64,000 nt of DNA from Lachnospiraceae bacterium (GCA_022769005.1 JALEKK010000035.1:120564-184563), one strand, 5' to 3'. Counted from the first letter of the stretch, positions 18,461 through 27,653 are shown. Program-made: numbers and translations. The notes: generated by a model from the sequence alone, not told the origin.

Positions 18461-19867
18461 TTATACGATTGTTCCAAAATAATAGAAGCCTTTAGATTCA
18501 TCTATATGTACATCTGTTATTTTGCCTATTAAATCCTTGTCACCTTTAAAGTGTACAAGCATATTGTTACTCAGTCTTCCGGACAGGTATCCTTCAAGTT
18601 TGTCATTTGTACCTTCCACAAGCACATCCATGGTCCTGCCCGTAAGATTATCATTACATCCCGAACTTTCCTTTACCGTATCAAGAAGCCTGTTAAATCT
18701 TTCCGCAATAACATCTTCCGGAACCTGTTCGTCAAATGTCGCTGCCGGAGTACCTGTTCTCTTGGAATATTGGAAAGTAAACGCCGAAGAATATCCGACT
18801 TCTTTAACAAGACTTAAAGTATCTTCAAAATCCTCCTCTGTTTCTCCCGGAAATCCGACTATAAGGTCTGTTGTAATTGCAATATCCGGCATTGCTTTTT
18901 TTATTTTTTCAACCAATAACAGATAATCTTCTCTTGTATAATTTCTGTTCATTTTTCTCAAAATATTACTGCTTCCGGACTGGGCAGGCAAATGTATATG
19001 CCTGCATATTTTCTCTGATTTTGACATTACGTCTATAACTTCGTCGCTGAGATCTTTGGGATGAGGCGTCATAAATCTTATTCTCTTTAAACCTTCTATT
19101 TTTTCAATTTCCCGAAGAAGTGACGCAAATGTGACATTTCCGTCCAATCCCTTTCCGTATGAATTAACATTTTGACCTAACAGGCATACCTCTACAACTC
19201 CGTTATCCGTCAGTCCTTCTATTTCCTCCACGATATCTTTTACGGGTCTGCTCTTTTCTCTTCCCCTTACGTACGGAACTATACAATATGTACAAAAATT
19301 GTCGCATCCGTACATAATGTTAACTCCTGATTTAAAACCGTATTTTCTCTCGGTAGGGAGCAGTTCAACAAATTCTTCGCTTTCTTCCCATACGTCGATA
19401 ATGCTGTCTCCGGAAGTAATGTGAGCATATAACAACTCCGCAAGCTTATATACATTAAATGTACCGAATATGAGATCTACAAATTTATATGATTTCTTAA
19501 GCTTTTCAACAATGTGAGGTTCCTGCCCCATACATCCGCAAAGACCGATAATCATATCTTCGTTTTTCTTTTTCAAAGTGCTCAGGTATCCCAATCTCCC
19601 GAAAACTCTCGTATCCGCATTTTCTCTTACGGTACATGTGTTATACAGAACCACATCCGCTTTTTCGGATTCTGTTAATTCATATCCTGCCGCCTTCAAA
19701 ATCCCCTTTAATTTCTCGGAATCTCTCTCATTCATCTGGCATCCGAATGTAACGACACATGCAGTCATCGGTCTCCCTTTTTCCTCCGACTGCCTTTTTA
19801 CCGTATCTCTGAGTTTTTCTATATATTTTTCCTGAATCTCCAGAACATTGTCTATTCCTTTGCTCAT
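18461..19867 (-). CDS. miaB: tRNA-2-methylthio-N6-dimethylallyladenosine synthase
   Basis: Radical-SAM methylthiotransferase that adds a methylthio group to i6A37 of tRNA, acting after MiaA. The 468-residue protein has the auxiliary cluster cysteines C43, C78 and C112 and the radical SAM triad C188-X3-C192-X2-C195 (YGCDNFCTYC). A C-terminal TRAM domain follows. The start codon overlaps the proA stop in ATGA. There is no good ribosome site, so it is probably translationally coupled to proA. Confidence 0.96.
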   Translation of the reverse strand: MSKGIDNVLEIQEKYIEKLRDTVKRQSEEKGRPMTACVVTFGCQMNERDSEKLKGILKAAGYELTESEKADVVLYNTCTVRENADTRVFGRLGYLSTLKKKNEDMIIGLCGCMGQEPHIVEKLKKSYKFVDLIFGTFNVYKLAELLYAHITSGDSIIDVWEESEEFVELLPTERKYGFKSGVNIMYGCDNFCTYCIVPYVRGREKSRPVKDIVEEIEGLTDNGVVEVCLLGQNVNSYGKGLDGNVTFASLLREIEKIEGLKRIRFMTPHPKDLSDEVIDVMSKSEKICRHIHLPAQSGSSNILRKMNRNYTREDYLLLVEKIKKAMPDIAITTDLIVGFPGETEEDFEDTLSLVKEVGYSSAFTFQYSKRTGTPAATFDEQVPEDVIAERFNRLLDTVKESSGCNDNLTGRTMDVLVEGTNDKLEGYLSGRLSNNMLVHFKGDKDLIGKITDVHIDESKGFYYFGTIV

Positions 19868-21111
19868 TTTCTTATCTGTCCGTTTCCGTAAATTATATAT
19901 TTATATGATGTAATTTGCTCAAGACCCATAGGACCTCTTGCGTGCATTTTCTGTGTACTTATTCCGATTTCCGCACCGAATCCGAATTCCATGCCGTCGC
20001 TGAATCTGGTAGATGCGTTAACATATACGCATGCGGCATCTATTTCATTTAAAAATCTCTGTGAATCGGAATAATTATTCGTAACTATGCATTCCGAATG
20101 TCCCGTTGTATATGTATTTATATGCTCAATCGCACTGTCCAAATCATCAACGACTTTAATTGAAATAATATAATCCAAATATTCCTTTCCCCAGTCATCT
20201 TCCGAGGCCGAAACCACTCTTTCGTCAATGCTTTTTGCAATCTCGTCTCCACGCATTTCAACATTATAAGGCGCAAGTCTGTCCGCAAGAGCAGGTATGA
20301 GTTTTTTTGCGATATTTTTGTGTACAACAAGGGATTCTGCGGCATTGCAGACTCCTATTCTCTGTGTTTTGGCATTTTCAATAATATTAACGGCCATATC
20401 CGTATCCGCAGACTCGTCTACAAATATATGACAGTTTCCCGTACCGGTCTCAATTACAGGAACAGTGGCGTTTTTTACCACAAAATTTATAAGTCTGCCG
20501 CTTCCTCTCGGTATAATCAGGTCTATATAATCTGTAAGATTAAGCATTTCGGTTACATATTTCCTGTCCGTATCGCTTATGAACTGGAGTGCGTCGTCAT
20601 CAAAGCCATGCTTTGAAAGAGCCGTCTTTATGGCCTCCGCTATTGCCGTATTTGAATGTATACAGTCAGAACCTCCGCGCAAAATACAGGCATTTCCGGA
20701 TTTAAAACATATTGCAAATGCATCTGACGTAACATTAGGTCTTGATTCATATATCATACCGACAACTCCTATCGGTACTCTCATTTTCCCTATTTTAATT
20801 CCGTTAGGCCTCTCCCACATATGAGTTACTTCACCGATCGGATCGTTTAAAGAAGCAACCTGTCTTACTCCGTCGGCCAACCCTTCTATTCTCTCCGGAG
20901 TAAGTGTTAATCTGTCAAGCATGGCTTTACTCATACCGTTATTTACGGCATTTTCCACATCCAGCATATTGGCCGCCAGTATATTATTTGCAGACTGTAT
21001 GAGAGCATCGGCAACAATGTGCAAGGCTCTGTTTTTTTCACTGCTTTTCATCTTGGCAAGTTTTCTTGAAACTTTTTTGGCTTTTTCGCCGAGTTCCGCA
21101 ACACTAATCAT
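19864..21111 (-). CDS. proA: Gamma-glutamyl phosphate reductase
   Basis: Reduces gamma-glutamyl phosphate to glutamate semialdehyde in proline synthesis. 415 residues of aldehyde dehydrogenase fold. The active-site Cys lies in IGVCNAAES, with MIYESRPNVTSDA and ETGTGNCHIFVD as family blocks, and an FGFGAEIGISTQKMHARGPMG tail. GGGGACAT precedes the ATG. ProB lies in the same operon but two genes away, with a formyl-THF cyclo-ligase and an unknown gene between them. Confidence 0.96.
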   Translation of the reverse strand: MISVAELGEKAKKVSRKLAKMKSSEKNRALHIVADALIQSANNILAANMLDVENAVNNGMSKAMLDRLTLTPERIEGLADGVRQVASLNDPIGEVTHMWERPNGIKIGKMRVPIGVVGMIYESRPNVTSDAFAICFKSGNACILRGGSDCIHSNTAIAEAIKTALSKHGFDDDALQFISDTDRKYVTEMLNLTDYIDLIIPRGSGRLINFVVKNATVPVIETGTGNCHIFVDESADTDMAVNIIENAKTQRIGVCNAAESLVVHKNIAKKLIPALADRLAPYNVEMRGDEIAKSIDERVVSASEDDWGKEYLDYIISIKVVDDLDSAIEHINTYTTGHSECIVTNNYSDSQRFLNEIDAACVYVNASTRFSDGMEFGFGAEIGISTQKMHARGPMGLEQITSYKYIIYGNGQIRK

Positions 21112-21142
21112 ATGTCCCCTTTCTTATAATCGATCTATTCCG

Positions 21143-21709
21143 TTATATAATTGTCTCACCGTTTGAATAGATTGCATCTATTCTTATATCATGTTCCTCC
21201 GCGGGAACTTTATCAATAATCTGAAAATTATAACAAAATCCGGCTTTATAAATATTCTTCTCCGTTTCGGCAAGAAATTTATCATAATAACCGGCTCCGT
21301 GACCTATTCTGTACAGATCTCTCCCGAATACCACTCCCGGAACCAACATGAATCCGTCTTCCCATATATCCGGAAGAGTGCCCGCAGGCTCTAAAATACC
21401 GTAGTCACTTCTTATAAGATTATTTAAATCCGCAACTTCTTTAAATACCATGCCTTCTTTTGTCACTCTCGGAAGCAGCAGTCGTTTCCCCCGATCCAAC
21501 GCATCTTTAATAATATGCGATGTATCGATTTCCTTCCCGAAGGAAACAAATGCATAAACAGTGTCAGCCGTAATATATTCTTTACAGTCCTTAATAATTT
21601 TTTCGGATGCGATTTGGGAAAATTCGGCTAAATCATCGCTGCTTACTTCATAATGCAGTTTATTAATGCTTTTTCTCAGATTCTTCTTCAGTTCTTTTAT
21701 GTTCTCCAT
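21143..21709 (-). CDS. 5-formyltetrahydrofolate cyclo-ligase
   Basis: Converts 5-formyl-THF to 5,10-methenyl-THF with ATP, recycling stored folate. 188 residues, typical length. The N-terminal basic segment (KKNLRKSINKL), VYAFVSFGKEIDT and the C-terminal RIGHGAGYYDKFL glycine-rich loop are diagnostic. Its start lies 47 bases inside the end of the unknown 394-residue gene, behind a GGGGGAACGGG purine tract, so the two are translationally coupled. Confidence 0.93.
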   Translation of the reverse strand: MENIKELKKNLRKSINKLHYEVSSDDLAEFSQIASEKIIKDCKEYITADTVYAFVSFGKEIDTSHIIKDALDRGKRLLLPRVTKEGMVFKEVADLNNLIRSDYGILEPAGTLPDIWEDGFMLVPGVVFGRDLYRIGHGAGYYDKFLAETEKNIYKAGFCYNFQIIDKVPAEEHDIRIDAIYSNGETII

Positions 21710-22847
21710 CCCGTTCCCCCTCCAAAAGAATCAAAAGTTCGTCGTTGTTTTGTATACAGTCTAAAAATCGTCTGTTTTCAACCAATATGCGCTTATCATC
21801 GTCATAAATCCCGGGATATCTGTAAACAGTTACCACTTCACTGTATTTCTGCCAAAAGAACCTTCTGATATATTCTTTCATTACGATAAATGTATCGTCA
21901 ATATACAGAACTTCGTCCCCCTTCATTAATTCCATTATTTCACTCTGGGTTCCCAGGTTAACCACCTTATATTTACCGTTTGAGTCGGTAATAACAATAG
22001 GCTCGCCTCCGACCAAAAAAATCTTTTCTATCTTTGATTTCTCATTAATATTATAATTTATCCTTATACGTTTGGAGTTATTGTCGCTGTCATATACAAT
22101 GACCTGTTCGCTTCCGTCTTCCGCGTTTATCTTCATATAATATATATACTTATCGCATACGCCGAGATTGGCAATATAAGTATCCTCTGATGACTGTTCC
22201 ACGGAATTATACAAATCCGTTCCGATATTTACCGAGATTTCCGAAATAAATTTATTGATCAATATTGTTCCTATGTATGTTACATTTGAATAATCTCTTC
22301 CGATTTGTATGACGCAATTATTCCCGTGATATGAAATAATCTTCTGTACCCCGTACTTTGAAAGTACGTCAATATCGACATTTATAGGCTTGTCCAAAAG
22401 TTGTCTGTAAATATATAATTTAAACGGTTTTTCTTCGTTAAATGTCTTCTCTTGAATAAGTATATTGTTTTCATCTAAAACAAATGCTTTCATTCTTCCG
22501 TCGGCCTTGCTTATATCCAACTTATATTCGGCAATGACTCTGTTTGAATTATCAAGATAATTATAACTGTAAAAATATACAAGTAATTTATTGTAACCGA
22601 TACTTACCGCACTTGTATAAACCACATAGTCTCTGTCATTTTTCGCATATTCTATGTCCGCAATATCAAGCTTTGCAATTTCTCCCGCCACGTCGATTCT
22701 GTAATTTTTTTTATAATCATATACATACATTCTGAATTCCGAAAAACCGGCGAACGAATATTCTTCGTCAATAATATTAAGGAGAGCGGTATCGTTAATT
22801 TTCTCACATCTGTCGGAATTTAAATTTTTAATAACTACTATATCCAA
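21663..22847 (-). CDS. Unknown protein, beta-rich repeat-like
   Basis: Not recognised. 394 residues with no signal peptide or membrane helix. The sequence alternates short beta-like runs with turns (for example KYIYYMKINAEDGSEQVIVYDSD) at intervals of about 45-50 residues, which suggests a beta-propeller-like or repeated beta-sandwich fold; this is inference. The C-terminus is strongly charged (EGERDGEHKRTEEESEKKH). It starts with TTG right after the proB stop, with AAGGGA ten bases upstream, and overlaps the folate cyclo-ligase start. Its place between proB and proA says only that it is co-expressed with them. Confidence 0.75.
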   Translation of the reverse strand: MDIVVIKNLNSDRCEKINDTALLNIIDEEYSFAGFSEFRMYVYDYKKNYRIDVAGEIAKLDIADIEYAKNDRDYVVYTSAVSIGYNKLLVYFYSYNYLDNSNRVIAEYKLDISKADGRMKAFVLDENNILIQEKTFNEEKPFKLYIYRQLLDKPINVDIDVLSKYGVQKIISYHGNNCVIQIGRDYSNVTYIGTILINKFISEISVNIGTDLYNSVEQSSEDTYIANLGVCDKYIYYMKINAEDGSEQVIVYDSDNNSKRIRINYNINEKSKIEKIFLVGGEPIVITDSNGKYKVVNLGTQSEIMELMKGDEVLYIDDTFIVMKEYIRRFFWQKYSEVVTVYRYPGIYDDDKRILVENRRFLDCIQNNDELLILLEGERDGEHKRTEEESEKKH

Positions 22848-23672
22848 TTATTCACAATCCCTTGATACAAATAATGTGCCGATTCTCTCACCCTCCATAA
22901 GTCTTCTTATATTATATGGGTTGTTTCCGTTCAGAACGACAACATCTATCCCTTCACCTGTTGCAATCTTTGCGGCCGCAAGTTTGGTTTCCATTCCTCC
23001 GGTGCCGACACCGCCTTCTTTCGTTCCCTTCGCCATACTTTCCAATTCGTCTGAAAAACCGTTTATTTCATACATAAGTTCGGCACTTGGATTATTTCTC
23101 GGATCATCCGTATACATACCGTCTATGTCAGAAAGAATAATCAGCAAATCGGCCTTTATCAGCTTTGCAACTATGGCCGATAATCTGTCGTTGTCACCGA
23201 ATGTATGTACATGTTTTATCTCTTCCGTTGAAATTGAGTCATTTTCATTAACGACCGGTACCGCTCCCAGCTTAAAAAGCTCATTAAAGGTATTAAGGGC
23301 ATTAATTCTGGATTCTTCATCTTCCAATATTATTTCCGTAAGAAGAACCTGAGCCGTATTAATGCTGTACTCCGCAAAAAACCTCTGATAATGCGCAATA
23401 AGCTTTGCCTGGCCTATGGCGGCGCATGCCTGCTTAAAGCTTAAAGAATGGTTATCCGTTTTCATTCCCAATGAGTTTTTACCCGTTGATATCGCACCTG
23501 ACGATACAAGGCATACATCATTGCCCGCATTTCTGAGATCCGCAAGGATTCTCGCCAGCTTTTCGACTTTACCGATATTAAGCAGCCCTGTTTCGGCATA
23601 CATAAGAGACGATGAACCTATCTTAACCACTATTCTCTTTTTATCTTTTAGTCTTGCCCTTACATCCGACAT
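22848..23672 (-). CDS. proB: Glutamate 5-kinase, short form without PUA domain
   Basis: Phosphorylates glutamate in the first step of proline synthesis. 274 residues: an amino-acid kinase domain with IVVKIGSSSL, SSGAISTG, VVNENDSIST and a VGTGGMETKLAAAKIA region. The C-terminal PUA domain of the 367-residue E. coli enzyme is absent, as in a number of Firmicutes; this may alter proline feedback. Ribosome site AAGGAG, six bases from ATG, with an extended -10 promoter upstream. Confidence 0.95.
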   Translation of the reverse strand: MSDVRARLKDKKRIVVKIGSSSLMYAETGLLNIGKVEKLARILADLRNAGNDVCLVSSGAISTGKNSLGMKTDNHSLSFKQACAAIGQAKLIAHYQRFFAEYSINTAQVLLTEIILEDEESRINALNTFNELFKLGAVPVVNENDSISTEEIKHVHTFGDNDRLSAIVAKLIKADLLIILSDIDGMYTDDPRNNPSAELMYEINGFSDELESMAKGTKEGGVGTGGMETKLAAAKIATGEGIDVVVLNGNNPYNIRRLMEGERIGTLFVSRDCE

Positions 23673-23707
23673 GTGTTTCTCCTTATCGCAAAAGATTATT
23701 GTAAACG

Positions 23708-23716
23708 ATTATAGCA
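23708..23716 (-). promoter_or_regulatory. Extended -10 promoter before proB
   Basis: TGCTATAAT on the minus strand is a perfect -10 with TG extension, in the 48-base gap between the upstream gene and proB. It suggests proB and later genes can be expressed apart from the gene before them. Confidence 0.5.
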
Positions 23717-23720
23717 TATA

Positions 23721-25424
23721 TTATTTTTTATTAAATGTATTAACAAGATACAGATCTGCATCTAATCTTGCAACCGCAACCCCGTCTATTAAAAAGAAGC
23801 CGTTTTCTATATCCGAAAATTCAATAACGGATGTATCGTCATCATCCTCTTCATCCGTCTGATAGTCCTCAAATATCTTAACATTCTTTGCCTCTATAAT
23901 AAAACCGTCGGCATATCCGCAATAATCAAATTGCGGAAATGTCACAAATATTTTTCTCCTTACGGTACATGCTCTGTCCTTGTAAAATGTCAGATTAAGC
24001 TTAAGGTTATCCATACCCGGATAAGCATATCTCATTTTGATGTATCCGTCGTCCAGCCCCAAGTGAATAATGGCATCCAATGACGATGCCGGAGAATCAT
24101 TTGACAGTTTTATTCTTCCGCTGTCGGCGCCACGATCAATCACGGGTTTGATATCTCCCATCGCCATTTCAATATCACTGTATAATTTGGCACTGTCAGG
24201 ATCATTTATTTCTCTGCTGCATAATGCAAATCTCGCCTGTAGGTAAAAGAAATATGCAAGATTTAAATCAACATCTGTACTTCCCAGTCCGAATTTTGCG
24301 ATATTTCCCATTCTGTAGGCAATATCCGCAAAATCCTCATGAATATGCTCTTCCGTTATATCGTGAAGAAGTTCTATATATATTCTTTTCAGCACTGATG
24401 TTCCGAGTATTTCATCTTTCCATACTCCCTGACCGTTACAGTACATGTCTGATAATCTGAAAGTGGATTCGGGCAATAATGCATCCGATCCTATTGAAAA
24501 ACATTTAAATGCTTTATCATAATCCGGAACTCCTCCGCTGCATTTTCCGAAATAATATATACAGCCGAGCATTTCCGCATATACGGGTTCCGGAGCCTTC
24601 TCCATAAGTCTTTCAAGACATTTCTCGGCTGCGCGATAATCCGTGTCATACAGAGGATTCCCTCTGTTATAGCAGGCAAACGCCTTATATCTCAATGTAT
24701 ATACGTCATTTTCAAGACACCTTTCGTCAATATAGGTTTTTAATTTCTTTTTAATATCTCCGTCTGCATTGTTTAACCTTCCTGTTTCAAGCCAGTACAT
24801 AATAAAAAAACTCTCTTGAAGAGTGGTCATTTTCTTGTCTAATATCGGCTTATTTCTGTTTTCCGTATAAACGGTTATTTCATTGATCACGTCATCCAAT
24901 TTAAAAATATCTGTTTTTTCTATAAATATTTGAGACATTATAAAAAAACAATCCGAAACCACATGCCTGTCCTCCGGAAAGTCCGTGATTTCATCATTAA
25001 TATTGACTGCAAAAATCTTATCCAATCCCACAAAGTTATATAAATTGTTATATATTTTGGCAAACCAATTATCTCTGAACGAATCAATATGTTCGTTTTT
25101 TAAACGGTAATTACGAACGGCTGCAAGTATGTCATCGGAGGTAAGTATATAATCCTCATCAAATATGGCATATGCATACGGCTTCCCCTGCATAAGTTCG
25201 TCGTATGATATTTCATATCTGCAAAATAATTTCAAATCATCTTTTTTTATGACCACGGGTTCGACATATTCCAGTCTGTCCTCTTTAAATGTATATAATT
25301 CCCCGTCCTTCTCATCCAATAAGACTATTTTTATATATTCTCCTATGATGTTTCGTATTACTCCCGCTTTTTCAGTCTTCTTAATCGAAACCTTTACAAT
25401 ATCCCCTATATTAAACTTTTTCAT
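23721..25424 (-). CDS. Unknown protein with Sel1/TPR-like repeats
   Basis: 567 residues, no signal peptide or membrane helix. The N-terminus (about 1-55) is a small basic beta domain (FNIGDIVKVSIKKTEKAGVIRN), the middle (about 255-400) has alpha-helical repeats of Sel1 type, as in YAEMLGCIYYFGKCSGG and AYRMGNIAKFGLGSTDVD, and the C-terminus (about 440-567) looks beta-rich with an acidic run EEDDDD. Sel1 repeats mediate protein contacts. No enzymatic motif seen. It is first in a run that leads into proB, but has its own promoter. Function unknown. Confidence 0.75.
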   Translation of the reverse strand: MKKFNIGDIVKVSIKKTEKAGVIRNIIGEYIKIVLLDEKDGELYTFKEDRLEYVEPVVIKKDDLKLFCRYEISYDELMQGKPYAYAIFDEDYILTSDDILAAVRNYRLKNEHIDSFRDNWFAKIYNNLYNFVGLDKIFAVNINDEITDFPEDRHVVSDCFFIMSQIFIEKTDIFKLDDVINEITVYTENRNKPILDKKMTTLQESFFIMYWLETGRLNNADGDIKKKLKTYIDERCLENDVYTLRYKAFACYNRGNPLYDTDYRAAEKCLERLMEKAPEPVYAEMLGCIYYFGKCSGGVPDYDKAFKCFSIGSDALLPESTFRLSDMYCNGQGVWKDEILGTSVLKRIYIELLHDITEEHIHEDFADIAYRMGNIAKFGLGSTDVDLNLAYFFYLQARFALCSREINDPDSAKLYSDIEMAMGDIKPVIDRGADSGRIKLSNDSPASSLDAIIHLGLDDGYIKMRYAYPGMDNLKLNLTFYKDRACTVRRKIFVTFPQFDYCGYADGFIIEAKNVKIFEDYQTDEEDDDDTSVIEFSDIENGFFLIDGVAVARLDADLYLVNTFNKK

Positions 25425-25455
25425 CTTTACCTTCCGCTCAATTTTAATTGTTTAT

Positions 25456-25464
25456 ATTCTACCA
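25456..25464 (-). promoter_or_regulatory. Extended -10 promoter of the Sel1-like gene
   Basis: TGGTAGAAT on the minus strand: 5 of 6 in the hexamer plus TG extension. It lies about 32 bases before the ATG, in the divergent gap shared with the phospholipase gene. Confidence 0.45.
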
Positions 25465-25525
25465 TATTATTCATAATGTGAATAAAATTTATGGTTACTT
25501 TTATGCCTCAAAAGTGATATTATTC

Positions 25526-25534
25526 TGATAATAT
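25526..25534 (+). promoter_or_regulatory. Extended -10 promoter of the patatin-like gene
   Basis: TGATAATAT on the plus strand has a TG extension and a TAATAT hexamer, about 40 bases before the ATG. The -35 region is poor. It is divergent from the promoter at 25456-25464. Confidence 0.4.
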
Positions 25535-25572
25535 GCTTAATTTGATCTTAAAAATATTCAGAGGTATTTATA

Positions 25573-26418
25573 ATGAAAATCGGTGTTGTTGATGTAGGAG
25601 GCGGTCTTCGCGGTATATATGCCGCAGGCGTATTTGACTATTGCTTGGATAACGATATTCACTTTGATCTGTGTATAGGCGTCTCTGCGGGAAGTGCAAA
25701 CGTCGCTTCGTACATGGCCAATCAAAGAGGACGAAATTACATGTTTTACGCGGAATACTCATTCAGAAAATCATATATGAGTCTTGCCAACTTTATATTT
25801 AAAAGGAGCTTTATCGATCTTAAATACGTATACGGAAAGCTTAGCAATTCCGGAGGAGAATACCCTCTTGATTACGAAACTCTTATGAAAAATCCGGCTG
25901 AAATGTTGGTTGTAGGAACAAGAGCCAAAAACGGTAAAGCCGTGTATTTTGATAAATCCTATCTCTCAAAGGATCATTATGAAATTTTCATGGCTTCTTC
26001 TTCCATTCCGTATGTCTGCAAGCCACATGCCGTTCGCGGAATATATTACTTTGACGGTGCATTGGGGGATCCGGTGCCTGTCAGAAAGGCTTTCGAAAAG
26101 GGATGTGATAAGGTCGTGGTAATTCTCACAAAGCCGCTGAGCGCAAGTAAGGATGTGTCCGAAACGGATCTTAAGCTGGCTAAAAAAATAGAAAAAAGAT
26201 TTCCCGAAGCCGCCGACGCCCTCAGAAAAAAAGCCGGAAAATACATAGAAAGTGTAGAATATGCTCTTGAGTGTCAGAAAAACGGCACCGCGTTGGTAGT
26301 ATATCCCGATGACACATGCGGTGTAGATACCATAAAACGCAACAAAGAGAACTTTGACAGGTTCTATAAAAAGGGATATGACGATGCATATATCATAAAG
26401 GATTTCGTTAAACAATAA
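25573..26418 (+). CDS. Patatin-like phospholipase family protein
   Basis: 281-residue serine hydrolase, the only plus-strand gene in the window. The oxyanion loop G9-G-G-L-R-G14, nucleophile elbow G36-V-S38-A-G40 and the D161-G-A motif form the Ser/Asp dyad of patatins. No signal peptide, so cytoplasmic, similar to bacterial YjjU-type proteins. Probable lipid acyl hydrolase; substrate unknown. Ribosome site GAGGT. It has its own promoter and ends at a bidirectional terminator shared with the facing gene. Confidence 0.93.
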   Translation: MKIGVVDVGGGLRGIYAAGVFDYCLDNDIHFDLCIGVSAGSANVASYMANQRGRNYMFYAEYSFRKSYMSLANFIFKRSFIDLKYVYGKLSNSGGEYPLDYETLMKNPAEMLVVGTRAKNGKAVYFDKSYLSKDHYEIFMASSSIPYVCKPHAVRGIYYFDGALGDPVPVRKAFEKGCDKVVVILTKPLSASKDVSETDLKLAKKIEKRFPEAADALRKKAGKYIESVEYALECQKNGTALVVYPDDTCGVDTIKRNKENFDRFYKKGYDDAYIIKDFVKQ

Positions 26419-26446
26419 ACACGGAATCAGTCGTTGTTTTCATATT

Positions 26447-26497
26447 AAAAAAGCCGTAAATATTGATATTTACTGTATCAATATTTACGGCTTTTTT
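26447..26497. terminator. Bidirectional terminator between converging genes
   Basis: A perfect 22-base inverted repeat (26447-26468 and 26476-26497) with a 7-base loop. Each arm has a GCCGTAAATATTGATA core and runs of A/T on the outside, so each strand sees a hairpin followed by U residues. It ends both the patatin-like gene (+) and the unknown gene at 26515-27228 (-). Confidence 0.92.
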
Positions 26498-26514
26498 TGC
26501 TGAATATATTAAGA

Positions 26515-27228
26515 TTATAAATTCTCCAATACATCTAAGATATATTTGTATTCCGTAATCTTTTCCTTTAATACATCTTTTGTAGCCTGAATCTTTGCAA
26601 GTTCCTTCTCTTCACTCTTATCATTAAGACCGACGCCGCTTAAAAGATGATGAGCGCCTTCCGGAGTAGCCTTCATTTCTTCGAAAGTTTTATTTCCGTT
26701 CTTCTTTGTATCATCAGAGAAAGCCTTAAGACCCGCGCGTACTTCTTCAAGTGCTTCTTCATCATATCCAAGGAATGTAAGCTCTGAGATAATGTCGGCG
26801 ATGAACTGAAGCTTACCATATTGTTCAACATTGCTGTCGGCAACACTCGCACCGATTACATCGGCCCAACTCTGGAATGCCATTGCGTCGGATATAGGAA
26901 CAATGTTCTTCTCGAGGAGTTCCTTAGCGAAGATTCCCGCATTTTCATCTATTTCTTCAAATGTAACTGTTTCAAAGTCGTCATTTTTACCGAAATTTCT
27001 TATTTCTTCGGTATAGTAATGAACCTTATTCTCACCTGTTCCGTTGTCTTTGTGACAAACGCCGATCATAACGCCGCCGTTATTGTCCGAAACATCCATA
27101 TCTTTAAGTCTTGAAAGAGCTTTTGTGATTTCTGACTTCTCTTCCGTTGATGCATTGTCTCCGAGAACAGCCTTAACAACTTCCTCTGTTTCTAATTCAT
27201 TTAAAATATCCTGAACTGTCTTACTCAT
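26515..27228 (-). CDS. Unknown acidic cytoplasmic protein
   Basis: Not recognised. 237 residues, rich in Glu and Asp, no membrane helix, no signal peptide and a single Cys. The first 45 residues are helical (TVQDILNELETEEVVKAVLG), the middle has a beta-like block (GGVMIGVCHKDNG) and the C-terminus is predicted helical or coiled coil (KELAKIQATKDVLKEKITEYK). Monocistronic: TATAAT promoter and Fur-like box upstream, strong bidirectional terminator downstream. The box hints at metal- or peroxide-linked control, nothing more. Confidence 0.75.
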   Translation of the reverse strand: MSKTVQDILNELETEEVVKAVLGDNASTEEKSEITKALSRLKDMDVSDNNGGVMIGVCHKDNGTGENKVHYYTEEIRNFGKNDDFETVTFEEIDENAGIFAKELLEKNIVPISDAMAFQSWADVIGASVADSNVEQYGKLQFIADIISELTFLGYDEEALEEVRAGLKAFSDDTKKNGNKTFEEMKATPEGAHHLLSGVGLNDKSEEKELAKIQATKDVLKEKITEYKYILDVLENL

Positions 27229-27300
27229 TATTAAGAACCCCTTTTATTTATTTCGTACTGTTTTTTAGGTCTTTATTAAATGACCCTATTGTGTTTATCT

Positions 27301-27315
27301 TAGTAATGATTATCA
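27301..27315 (-). promoter_or_regulatory. Fur/PerR-like box
   Basis: Minus-strand TGATAATCATTACTA matches the 7-1-7 Fur consensus at 12 of 14 informative bases. It lies about 15 bases downstream of the predicted transcription start of the unknown gene, a good place for a repressor. The match is by eye; AT-rich DNA can produce such matches by chance. Confidence 0.35.
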
Positions 27316-27336
27316 CTCTTTACAATACACACTTGT

Positions 27337-27342
27337 ATTATA
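27337..27342 (-). promoter_or_regulatory. -10 box of the gene at 26515-27228
   Basis: A perfect TATAAT on the minus strand with TTGCAC 16 bases upstream as a weak -35. The leader would be about 100 bases and includes the Fur-like box. Confidence 0.45.
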
Positions 27343-27447
27343 TTGTATAATGTGTTGCGTGCAATTAAATTGATTAATATATTTTAAAAACGGCAAAAAA
27401 ATAAATCCTATGACAAGACCGCACATCAAATCAAAGGACCTATAGAG

Positions 27448-27520
27448 TACACCGTCAGGGGTTCGAACCCTGGACACCCTGATTAAGAGTCAGGTGCTCT
27501 ACCAACTGAGCTAACGGTGC
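27448..27520 (-). tRNA. tRNA-Lys(CTT), second copy in transcription order
   Basis: 73-base cloverleaf: acceptor GCACCGT with ACGGTGT (G1-U72 wobble), D arm AGCTCAGTTGGTAGAGC, anticodon stem CCTGA/TCAGG with loop CTCTTAA (anticodon CTT), T arm CAGGG TTCGAAC CCCTG, discriminator A. The CCA end is not encoded. Identical in the tRNA body to the copy at 27581-27653. Confidence 0.96.
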
Positions 27521-27580
27521 ATATTAAATTAAAATAAGTTCTATGACAAGACCGCACATCAAATCAAAGAACCTATAAAG

Positions 27581-27653
27581 TACACCGTCAGGGGTTCGAA
27601 CCCTGGACACCCTGATTAAGAGTCAGGTGCTCTACCAACTGAGCTAACGGTGC
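27581..27653 (-). tRNA. tRNA-Lys(CTT), first copy in transcription order
   Basis: Same 73-base cloverleaf as the copy at 27448-27520, 133 bases away, with anticodon CTT and no encoded CCA. A TTGCAA/TATAAT promoter lies 34 bases upstream of it and probably drives both copies as one precursor. Confidence 0.96.
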
